Shown: piece by piece, positions 34,501 to 46,500 of the stretch
How the letters are laid out: each line of letters starts with the position of its first letter
Numbering within the stretch: the stretch's first letter is position 1
Assembly (NCBI RefSeq): GCF_958298935.1
Contig: NC_084924.1
Span: 5,580,001-5,644,000 of the forward strand
Origin: Phragmites australis
Lineage: Eukaryota > Streptophyta > Magnoliopsida > Poales > Poaceae
Reading direction: 5' to 3'
DNA length: 64,000 nucleotides
Position numbers and translations under genes: made by a program
Notes under the pieces: model-generated
Told to the model about the DNA's origin: nothing
Databases searched by the model: none
What the model saw: the letters and a program-made list of their open reading frames with translations, nothing else

Positions 34501-37500
34501 GTAATGCAGTATATTAGGACGCAGAGGTTAAAAAAACAACAATGGAAAATGTAATGACATTGTAAAACAGGAATTACGCTTCACAACAACAATGTAGGAT
34601 GTACTTAAACAAGAGAACATAATGCATGTGGCAGTTATTAAGAGGAACCTATCATTTGTACACATATACATAAATTTGTGCATGTATTGATTTCTATCAT
34701 GCAATATCGTAAGAAATAAGGTATCATATGAAAGATCAGTGTGATATCTGAGTATGCAAAAATGAGCATTGTGTCATGATCTGATAGAGCAAATTGCTAT
34801 ATGCAAGCACCATGGATATGTGTACAAATGATAGATGGTACTTTCAGCAGTCATGTGTGGCAATGCAGGTCAGCTATGTTCAGTGGCTTAGATAGTATTA
34901 CCGATTTGTCATTATATACATTACTATATTATAGGAGGATCAGTGGTAATGTTATTTCCTGGGGATAGTAGGCTAAGAGCCCAGCTAACCTAGGTCCAAA
35001 AGTAAGCCCAAGGGAGGGGGAGAGAAAAAGGAAAAAGACAAAACAAGGAAGAGCAAGCTCCTTCCTGTGGCAAAAGGCAAATAACGCTTCAAACTTGATG
35101 TGTTCATTATTTTGTTTGGCTGTAGGTAAAAGAAGAAGGAATGGTTAGTATTTTGGAGGTACAGTTGCAAAGACAATGGGTAGAGAAACAATATTTGAGT
35201 GGAAGTGACCTTCATTGATTGTTTATTTGCGTATGAGTAGTTTTCGATTTAGGCACCTTTGTGGCGCTAAGGCCTTGTTTGGCAACAGCTTAATTCTGTG
35301 AGCTTTTTCTGAGAAGCCAGAAGCTAAAACAAACGCCTGTCTTATTTGCTAGTTTATGGCTTATCTGATAAGCATCTTCTGATGAAATGAACTAAAAATT
35401 GATAAGTTGGCTGAGGGTGGCTTTTCTGAAAAGCTAGTGTGATGAGAAGCTAAAGATTAAGCCCATAAGCCAACCATTTTTCTCAGAAGTCATAAGCAAC
35501 TTTTCAGAAAAAATCCATAAGTTTCAGCTGTACCAAACAAGGCCTAGGTGCGATCTGCTTAGAATTAGTCATGTGTGGATGCAAAATGATGTAGGAACAC
35601 TGGTATGAAGGTTAGCTGTAAAAGGGAACATGTAAATTCTGGGATAGGAGGAGTTTCATTTTGCACCTGTCAAGTGAAGCAATGGGTCAAATGCTCCTCT
35701 GGGAGTCTCATTCTTGCTCTTTTTTTTGGGTATCATTGTCCTCCTAGACAAGTAGGAAAAGATGTGAGTAAAAGTAGATTAATAGGATCGATTATGATGG
35801 AGTAAATGCACAGAGGATTGGATATTGAGGAGAAGAAAGCATGCTTGCCTTTTCAGAATCGGTTGTATCTTCGAATAGACTTTTTCAAGCAGTTGAATGT
35901 TTGGATGGATCAATAACATCCCTGTATTTTATATAAATAAGCACTTAATATATTATATAATAGAATGATAAGGGATATTGATTTCATGTGTACTGTTTGT
36001 GGATATTTACGTAAGCTCAGTTTTCTTGAACGGCGATTCATCATGTTCTAGTGAAGGGGAAGAGGTATGCAATATAATTTTAACATGCCATTATTATATC
36101 ATAGTAAATAACCACAGCATGTTTTATGTGTCATTAAATTGTCCATAAGAAAGAGTGCAATGTAACAGTATCTGTTGGTATATTTTCTGTGGCTACCTTT
36201 TCAATTCCTGATTGTGAAGAAGATGCGGTGCTCCTGAATCTAGATGGGAGGGTAGCATCGGGTAGAGCGGAATAGGGATTGATAGGACAGTTTTCTGGTT
36301 GAAAGGTTGGCTGGGATATCTGGGAGGTTGTTGGATCCCTGGGTTGGTTGCCTCTTATATGTGGAAGTGTATGTTGTCTTCCATAAGCAGCGATGACAGA
36401 GGTGATCTGATATGTTTTTTGGGGATTATAGTAGCTCTGATCTGTTAGGTTAATTGCAAAGGTGAATTTCAAGGATACTATAGTTGCAATGTAAGGTGGT
36501 GTGCCATTTGCGAATCTTGCTGCTCTTAGGACTTGTTGGACATGTTTACCAACAATACGACGAGCAACTTTGCCAAAAGCTATCATCTCAGCCTCGACAG
36601 TTCCATCATTCCCAAAGAAGGATAGTTTGTATCTGTAGAAGCGGAGTTGCACAGGGTACTAATCAATGTATATTTAGTTTTATGTACCTTGGCTTTTATT
36701 AATAATCATAGCATAACAGACTTTTATAGGGAATTGACGACGTTCAAGTATAAAAGGCAGTTTGGGATTTTTTTAATGTCAAACAAATGCGAGGAACAAA
36801 CACAATATGGCATGCGTGAGTGCCGGTGATTATTTGTGCTTCAATGACCACATTGCCCGTTGTTCTAACTGTCAAGTGTGTTCCATTGCATAGGCCACCA
36901 GATTGATTCAAATTGCGAAGTAACATTATTGGAACTCCTTTTTTAAGGCTCAATTTATGATGTGGGAATTTTTTTCCATTTAATGAGTTCAAAAACTCAA
37001 TGGGATACAGTAGATCGTATGAGTCATGCACACTTTGTGCTTTGGATATTTTGTCGCAACTTAGATATTCTTTTGCCTTACCAGGAATCAGAGATATTAC
37101 ATGCGAATTTATCTGATTGGCTAACTCATTAGTTGGAGTTAATATAGCCCTCGCATGAAGATATGAAACATCAAGAAGCTTTGTCTCTAACTATGGGTAT
37201 ATGGCATTTACTAAGCAAGTAATTTTATCACCATTGGTCATGAGTAGATCATGTGGTATCTTTATCCATGTGGCCTCTCTAATTCATCTTCCTGTGTTGT
37301 TGCTTCTATTTTTTCCTTTACCTAGGTCTAGCACCTATTTACTAAATTCAGCAATTTCTTGTTGACCCTTTGGGTCTAAATTTGAGGAAAGGAGCTTCAT
37401 GTTCTTGGTTAATGTAAAAATAGTAATATACTTCCAAAGGGGTGAGTTTATTATTGCTACATTTATGATCTATGCCCTGGTACCACCCTCAACAACTGGA

Positions 37501-40500
37501 AGGATTTGCTTTATATCGCCTCCTAGGACAATTGCTTTGCCACCAAAGGAAATATGTTGTATGTGTGGTGATTGGGACGATAATAGATCATAGAATGTTA
37601 TATCTAGTGTTTCGAATGATGTTCTATATGTCATAAGGGTCTCATCCCAAATCACTAATGAAGTTGCTTCTATAAGTTCAGCAAGCATGGTTCCTCGCTT
37701 GATATCACAGATATTGGCATCGTCTATGTCACAAGAAATTTTGAATCGAGAATGAGTTGTTCTGCCACCCGGCAATAGCAATGATGCGACACCAGAGGAA
37801 GCAATTGTAAGTCCAATTTTTTTACGTGCTTGTAAGTATGTTATTATAGTGTTCCATAAATAGATCTTACTAGTACCTCCATAACTAGAAACAAAGAAGA
37901 ATGCATGAGCACATGTTATGGATTTGAAGGCATGATGTTGTTCATCATTAAGTTTTGAAACTAAATGATCAGATTTAAGTAGTAACTGTTTGATGTTGTA
38001 TGGTAATTCTTCATCTATAAGTCGATTCGTGCACGTTGATTCAAAGTTATCTATTTTATGTGGCAAATTGTAGTCTCTAATTCTGCTTCCATTTTTTGCA
38101 ATCAAAGTCGAAATGTCATCAAGTAAGTAATTTTTTAATTCACGATCAGGCATTTGGTATTTTGGTTGCAGATAGCCTCTCTAAACCTATACTTGATATC
38201 ATCTGCTAATGCTCGCCAAACTTTTTCAAAGAAAGTGTATTCGTCGTTGACTTCACAGAATAGAAGCATTGTCACAAATAGCTATCTAAGTTGCGCAGAA
38301 GTAGCCCAGATTGCTGCCTCATCCGAAAGCATTATACCATTCTTGGTCATTACCAAGGAGTCCACGTGTGTTGTATACTTCTTTAAATGTCGCATATGTA
38401 ATAACATTGTATGTCCTAACGTCATCATAGCTTTGCGCGCTATTAGCAACCATTAGTAGCATTCTGAGGTAATAACGCTCGCCAACAGATAGGTGTACAT
38501 AATATAAGCGACCTAGGCTTGACCCTATTTGCTTGGGTTGCCAATAATGTTTCATCCCACCACCACATTGAAGGGAATTCGCAGTATGTTAGGTTTCTTC
38601 TTTGGGGGTATGTTTGGTTGGCCACGAACCATTCAGTCAGTATGGTTCTACAGAGGAAGTCTTGGGAAATAACATTAGCTAAATTAGCATCAGTGTTATA
38701 TTGTCGGTGTAAAGAATAGTGGGGTCCCCTCGCGGGCGGACCCACTCCGATAAGATATTAGTAGGTGCTGCATGCCACATTTGTCAGGAACCGTGGTCAC
38801 CCCACGTGGCCAGCCAGCGACCGCGCGACCAATCAGCGACCATGTAACCAGGCTCTCCGACCAAGCTCCGCGACCAGTCCCCAGGTTACAGGAGAAAACC
38901 CCGCGACCAGTCTCCTTTGATCGCGGGACAGGTATGTGTCCAAACAGTCTAAATCACAATAAATATCTTTTCACTCGAGTATTTTCCTTCTCAAGGTCCT
39001 CTTTCTGGTCGTCCAAAGCATGGCCAACGTAGAGCTGCCGTGTCCCATTAGGACGGCCTGATGGGCGTGTCAAGAGGTCTTTTGCAAGTGCGCAGGCGGC
39101 GCATGGGGACGGGACAGGGCAGTCCAGGCAACCGGGATGACGCAACTGATGGAGCGATGTGACAGGCTCTGTAGCGCCGTAGAGCGAATGGATATGACTG
39201 CTCTTAGTAATGATGAGCCTAGGTGGGAAGCTCTAGCTAGGGCTAAGTCTATGTCTTGACTCACGTGTAAATCCTCTCTCCCTCTGATATATAAAGGGAG
39301 GAGTATCAGGCTTGTAGAGGAGGTTTTTAGGGGAAAAAAGAGAAGCCTAGAGGCGAAAGAGGTCGAGAAGAAGGCTTGGCGAGAACATCATCTGTAACCA
39401 ACTTAGACCACAAGAAAAGAATACACAGGATATAGAGCTATTACCCTGAGGGGGGGCTGAACCTGGATAAACCCCAATGTTCTTGAGTCACACACACAAC
39501 CAGATTCAGCAGACACATTCCGAGCAAAGATCACGCACCCACTGTCCAACATACCCTGGAATCACTGTCAGGGATTTACCCTCGACATATATGTTATATT
39601 ATTTTCATTTGGCAAGTGGACAAGGAGTCTTTGTACAGCTAGGAAATGTCTATGGATATCGAATGCGAATATACGTCTGCATGCATCTTGTTTGCAGATG
39701 TAGCAGCAACCTAGGTATTCTTTAACTTTGTTTATAGTCTAGGTTTCACTATTGTATGGTGCATCCTAGCTATTTCTTATTCTCTTAATGTAAACTTTGC
39801 CACAATATGGACCCTTTTTCACATATTTGAACAGATATTTGATAAAAACGCCTTTGTTACACCACTCTACGTTGGTATGTGCTTGGAATTGTTTTAGCAA
39901 ATACATATTGTAGGGAACTATCCATCGGTTATCTAGCCTTGTATTCCCCTTTTGAATGTACCGGTCATTATCAGGTCTTTTGTACACTGTGAAGCCATTT
40001 TCATCAACTGTGGTTTCAACCTAAAAAGACTTAGGGTACCCTTTTGAACATTTGCCATTTTTCATGCAGGGACTATCCTGGTGCTTCTAACCGCATGGAC
40101 CATGTGTCATGTGTTCAGCAACTAATGTGTATCCTAGGGGATCAATCTTTGGGTCTGTAATTTCTGCGCTTATGTATGAATCAATGAATGCATGTGTCGA
40201 CTGTGAGGTGTCATGGGAGATTCATATAATAATGTGTGCATGCAGGAGGTCACGTTTATGGAATTCAACGGTATGTAGTACTGCGGATGTGAGGATAAAT
40301 TTGGTGGGTTAGTAAGGATAAAGCAGTATAAGTATTGTTGAACTTTGAATCAACAGAGAGGAATCTTGGAAAATATGCTATGATAAACAGCAGCACACAC
40401 CTGTATTAATGGGGCCAAACACTACACTGGTTTTTATATCTTCTAAAAGTTCTTCGAGTTTCATGTTATATACTCTCACGATAATATCAGCTCTGTCTGT

Positions 40501-43500
40501 TGTCTTTTGGCCTGGCTCAAAACTCAGTGCTTCAGAGATTTCTAGCCATTTTGAATCGTATGTAAACGTCGTGATGAAATCTGGTGAGCCATACACTCTA
40601 CATATTGCTATGATGTCATGATAATTTTGGATCATGCATCGTCTACCGCTAGTGTGTGAAGCTGGTAATATAGTTTTGCCAATCTCATTGCCATCTATAC
40701 AATTGCGACTAACAACATCAGCTATACTTTGCAAGTTTTCTACTCTAAGTGTAGATTGGTTCCTAAGTATGTACCATAGTCTTAACTCGTTTATGCATGC
40801 ACGAGCATCGACTTTGGCCTGGCTGAATAGAGCATTGTAGCATAAATATGGATTTGGTTGATTTTTTCTATAGTGTAACATATAGGGAAAGTAGTCTTGC
40901 ATTGTTATTTTAGCACGCGTCCTTGTACAAGGGGGCCTGATACCACTATAGTGCACTCCAATTTGGAAATTGCATTCACCATATGGGAAGAGAAGGGGAT
41001 ACTGAAGTGACATGCAAGCAGGATGCAACGCAGATATTTGTTGGAGCTGGCCAGCATGAGTTTGTAGGTAAGTTATATTGCACTGGATCACCTTCACAAC
41101 ACAGATTCTAATTGATTCACTTGAATGTGTCTAATGTGAAGTCACCAACAACAAGCATGGCAAGTTGATCAGTCGTAGGTAAGTTATATTGCACTAGGTC
41201 ACCTACTTTTGCGCCTATGATACTGATAATGAACTCTTCATTGCCATGATCTCTTAGCCTATCTCTTGCAAGCCTGAATTTCTTTGCAAATGGATTGTGG
41301 TTATCTAGCATTTTAATTAGATCTTCAATTATTCTTGGGTCTAAAGGGTCGGTAGGTATTTCGTCTGGATTCAAAGCATGCAACTGTTCCTAACTTCATT
41401 GGCAGTATCATATATGTATAATTGTATGAACTTAGGAGGATTTCCATCATGTGGAAGTAGATACCCAATTAGGTGATGAATTTGGCCATTAATTTTGAAA
41501 ACAGGTGGGCCGCGACCATCGTTCATAGAGCGGTCGATGTGTGCCCCCATTGATGTAAAGGCAAATAAACAGTTGTACTAGCGTATATTTTTTAAAACTT
41601 TTTGGAACAGCATCACCATCGAATTGAGCCAAGCTTCTTAGGGGTTTAGGTCGATTTCTAAAAGGTGGTATAGAAATCTTGTCTCCTTTACAACAAGAAT
41701 TATAAATTATTCTATTGTTTCTTATGGATGAATCAGATTTTACCCTTACCCCAAGCCAAAATATAGCATGGTAATATCTACATTTGTAGTCAGGTGCGCC
41801 AAAATAGGAGTGATGAGGATAAGAAGCTATATAGTGATATATTTGAATTAGAATATAGGCCATGGTGCAACAGTAGTGGGGCACCACCATAGAAAGGGCA
41901 CCGCAATAGAAAGACACAAAGAAGCAACATAAATGATTAGTTAGATAATGAGCATGCTGCAAATGTAGACAATTAATCATTTATTTGCATTAGGTGGGAA
42001 AAAAGGGTGAAGCATGGAGGGGAACCAAAAAGGGGGAGGGGGCATCAAGAGGCACAATGATATTACTGGGAGCACTGACACAGCGTGGTAAGCGCACATA
42101 CCTTTCAACGCGTCAATGTAATCTTGGCTGAACCGCCCACATTCTAATGATGTTGTTGTTATTTAATGGTTCTAGAATAGCACAACAATAAACATGGCTT
42201 AGATAGTGAAGGCAAGTACTATTACAAGGGCAAGAGGAACATAATCATGCTAGAAACTGGTACCGATCACCTGTTATGGCCAATCTTGGTTGATCTAGTA
42301 ATTTTCGACGTTTATGGTGGCATTCAGCTAGGTTCAAAATTAAGGGGTAGTGGTGCGCAACGTCTTGCGCAAGATCACCTATTGACCAATAACAACTAGT
42401 TATATCTAGGCGTGTAATAATTTTTGTTGCAAATCTAGAATTGTATGGTTAAGGAACATACTTTGTTTTCTATGAGTTCCGCTCCTAGACCACGTGGGAT
42501 GCGCAGATGAAGATGCTGGATGTCATCGAAATAGTAGCCATGGGAGGCAGGTTGAGGGAAGGGGAGGGGGAGGAAGAAAAAAGAGAAAAAGTGGGGAATG
42601 GTCTGGAGTTGGTAATCTTAGAAATAGCATGCGCTAAATATACTAAACAGAGGTAGGATCAAAGAGCAAGGTCGACGAATGCACATGACGTAGCATCAGT
42701 GTCATCGTGTGGCTGAATCGTATATGTCTCCATTAGCTACCAATGGGGAAAACACAGGTTTATGTAGGGACCAATTGGGGGAGGGGCGATGAACAGGCAA
42801 TGAACAGAGTCTATGGCACCTTAAGTCAACGATACAAGGCAGAAATGTTAGTGAATGCTTTTTTAATGGTAGTGGATAGTGAAGTTGGTATTTATTGATC
42901 AATAGTGGAATGTTTAGCAAAGCAAGCTATGTACAACACAGTAAATATATTAGGGGGAAGGTAACACTGTAAGTGAAAACTAAATAAACAATTTAAGCGA
43001 TACAAACTCCTTTAAGGAATAGTGGGGTTGCATCTCTAGTTGATTACTGCACTACAAACCACCGTCCCTAAGACTTGTAGCCAGACTTGGTAAACGTGGA
43101 GATTCAGCAGCTATACTTAGCGTAGCACAACCATTTTTTTTTTTGAAAGAGCTAACATTTGGAAATTATAATCAACCACAATGAAACCGTATATGCTCTG
43201 AAGGCAGGCAACAGCTTGAAGAGCAACCTGCTCATAAGCAGCTGCACACCCTGCCTGAGCACATGACCAGAAAAACAGTTGGCGTGAGCTACTTTGGAAG
43301 TTCAACAAAGGCAATTCAATTTCCACTCCACAAAGAACACTTCCATCTTCAACAACTTCACAGAGTAATGAAGCGTATGTCAAGCGGCACCTAACCATGA
43401 CAGCTTGCAGGAGGGAGATATAAGAGGCTCCAACGGCAAACATATGGTTACCCCAAGTTACTCTGGCTAGGGTTCTTTTTCACCAAGTAGTAAAAGGAGG

Positions 43501-46500
43501 AGAGGGTAAAACGAAAACATGAAGGGGAGAAAAGGAAAAGGGAGTGAAGGAAAAAGGGACAAGAAAAAGGTTAAAAAAAGAGAGGGAACAATGTATCGGT
43601 CACGATACTATGCATGACAAAATAATGTAATATAGGTAATAAGTAAAATACGGCTAATAATTTAACGCATCAACCAATGGATAATAAGATATTCACATAA
43701 CATAGGTATGAACAAATTGCTCAGGGACACTAAAAGGAGGAGGCATATCTTACCAAAAGTAGCAAACTCGACCTTGTGGCACGCTCCTTGCAGATAGAGC
43801 AACACGAAGAGCTACAATAGGAACAAAAGCTACATGGAAATGAAGGATACCCATTAGCCTAATAAGCCCACACCAGCACATGTTTATTTAATTTCCTATA
43901 TCCCAGAAAGAAGGAGAAAATAGGGTGCCAACAGCGCCATACAAGAAGTGACGAACAGAAGCAAACTGCAACAGATCTCCCTTTACTCTTTCGCTGCAAT
44001 AGGTAGTAAAGCACAGCTCACCCCAGGGGGATCATATTCTCCTCATTGCGCATGTAAATAAACTTTAAAAAAGAACTTAGATCTTCAATTAACCAGAGAC
44101 AATGAGGAAGAGCAGATCAGAATGGATCCCCTTTCGCTACTCCATCGTTGCAATAGGTAAGTGAGCATAACCGAAGTAAAAAAAAAAGAGTTCAGTTTGT
44201 GCTCCATCCCTTGGCGTTCTTCCCCCCTCCTTGTGTACACGAACAAACTTTAAAAAAGGGAAGCTATATATCCAACCAACAAGCAGTAATGAGAGAGCAA
44301 CATTAGGTCATACAGATCCCATCACAAGAGGGAACAAACAAACACGCGACAAAATGAACACAAAGAAATAAACAAACATGGGAAGAATGGTCAACTGCAT
44401 GAAGTAACCGAAAGTGATGGACGGAACAAACGGCACATGAGCCAAATATCCAAACAAAGACTTTTGGAAAAAGACCATGGGAACCTTAAAACCGTCGAAA
44501 GAGAAATCGATAAGTACAACCAACCAATATAAGAAAATATTGGAAAGTAATCCAAAGAGGGTAGGGCTAAAAGAGCAAGCAACACCTCCTATTGATTCTA
44601 TCAACATAGAAAACAACTACCCAAAAGGGATAACAAATTAGAGAGGAGGCATCAAAGAAAGCGATCACTCAAAAGGTGACAAATCAAAGGGGAGCTAGGA
44701 GGAGGAATATGGTCAACCAAAAAGCAACCGCCGAAACAACCCAGCCCACCGGGATTCAATGGGTATCGTAAGCGCGAGCACAACCACTAACCAGAGCAGT
44801 CAAGAGCGAGGAGCCGAGGAGCCAACGGCGAAAGCTGAGTAACTAAGAAACATACCTCGGAGAGATGAAATGGAAGGAGAGGGGCAGGGTGTCTCTCGTA
44901 AGCGCGAGCACAACCACTAACCAGAGCAGTCAAGAGCGAGGAGCCGAGGAGCCAACGGCGAAAGCTGAGTAACTAAGAAACATACCTCGGAGAGATGAAA
45001 TGGAAGGAGAGGGGCAGGGTGTCTCTCGTAAGCGCGAGCACAACCACTAACCAGAGCAGTCAAGAGCGAGGAGCCGAGGAGCCAACAGCGAAAGCTGAGT
45101 AACTAAGAAGCATACCTCGGAGAGATGAAATGGAAGGAGAGGGGCAGGGTGTCTCTCGTAAGCGCGAGCACAACCACTAACCAGAGCAGTCAAGAGCGAG
45201 GAGCCGAGGAGCCAACAGCGAAAGCTGAGTAACTAAGAAGCATACCTCAGAGAGATGAAATGGAAGGAGAGGGGTAGGGTGGCTCTCATAAGCGCGAGCA
45301 CAACCACTAACCAGAGCAGTCAAGAGCGAGGAGCCGAGAAGCCAACAGCGAAAGCTGAGTAACTAAGAAGCATACCTCAGAGAGATGAAATGGAAGGAGA
45401 GGGGTAGGGTGGCTCTCATAAGCGCGAGCACAACCACTAATCAGAGCAGTCAAGAGCGAGGAGCCGAGGAGCCAACAACGAAAGCTGAGTAACTAAGAAG
45501 CATACCTCGGAGAGATGAAATGGAAGGAGAGGGGTAGGGTGGCTAGATTCTATCGCCTGAGCTACACCTCGCCCGCTTGCTGGGACCCACACACTTGCTC
45601 AGTGGAGCCCACACCGGCGCCTGCAGGCGATGCAACATGGTGAGCCAATCCGGTGGAAGGGGGTGGGGGCGCTTTCCCCAGCTGCTCCTAACCAGGCGCC
45701 GTGCGGGCCAAGCGTGACCAGGGCGTAGACACGGTTGGACACGAAACGCGACCAGAAGCTTCCCATGAACCCTGTACCGGCACATGGGACGCACAAGCAG
45801 CGAGTTCAGTGGGCGGAAGGATGACCGCAAGATACAAATCGGGCGACCAAGAACGATTGCCCTGGCGTGCGGGCGCGGCGCTTTTACATTACCTAAAGTG
45901 GGAAATGGAGACGCAACGTGCAGCTGTGAGCGTGAAAGGTTGTGTACTCCTGTGTAGATGATACTAGTACGGCGTCCGGATCTTGCTCTTGTACATTGTT
46001 TAGATTGGCGAAGGTAACGATGTTGCTAACGTGGCATGCAGGAGTATAATGTCACGCTGGTGTACTACGTGACGCACTATCTGGTCGACCTCGTCAACGA
46101 CAAGGCCGGCCGCATCCTCAAGCTCGACGTCATCGACCAAGGCCGCAACTGGCTCGACGCCGACGTGCTCGTCTTCGACTCCTGGCACTGGTGGCCGCGA
46201 ACAGGCCCGACGCAGCCGTGAGTAGAATGCTACGTTCCTCGTCATGCTTTTTGACTCGGGTAGGTTCAGTTGGGTGCCTGAAGAATGCTCTGATCTCGCA
46301 TTTTGTGTGTCTGTTGCTGCAGCTGGGACTACATCCAGGAGGGCAACACGTTGATGAAGGACATGGACCGGACGCAGGCCTTCACCAAGGCGCTGCACAC
46401 CTGGGCTAGGTGGGTCGATGCCAACCTCGTTCGGACCAGCACCAAAGTCTTCTTCCAGGGTATCTCGCCCTCTCACTATAAGTAAGATCGCCTCCCCCCC

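Larger units (their letters stand above)
36134..45547 (-). mobile_element. Degenerate autonomous-type Helitron (minus orientation) in TBL intron 2
   Basis: The coding part and the proposed 5' end of a rolling-circle transposon. In element order (high to low coordinates): a 5' terminus reading TCTAGCC at 45547 preceded by A on that strand, six 130-bp tandem units, about 2.9 kb of noncoding DNA with a captured gene-like fragment, the Rep/helicase relic, and the RPA-like gene. Helitrons insert between A and T without duplication, which the TC start following A fits. The 3' end (CTRR with a hairpin) must lie below 36134 but was not found; a CTAA near 33550 is only a weak candidate. Later insertion: gypsy-type solo LTR at 38702-39587. 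Confidence 0.75.

Noticed and set aside
44768..45547. CRISPR-like array
   Set aside because: Units are 130-bp direct tandem copies without spacers, in a plant nuclear intron.
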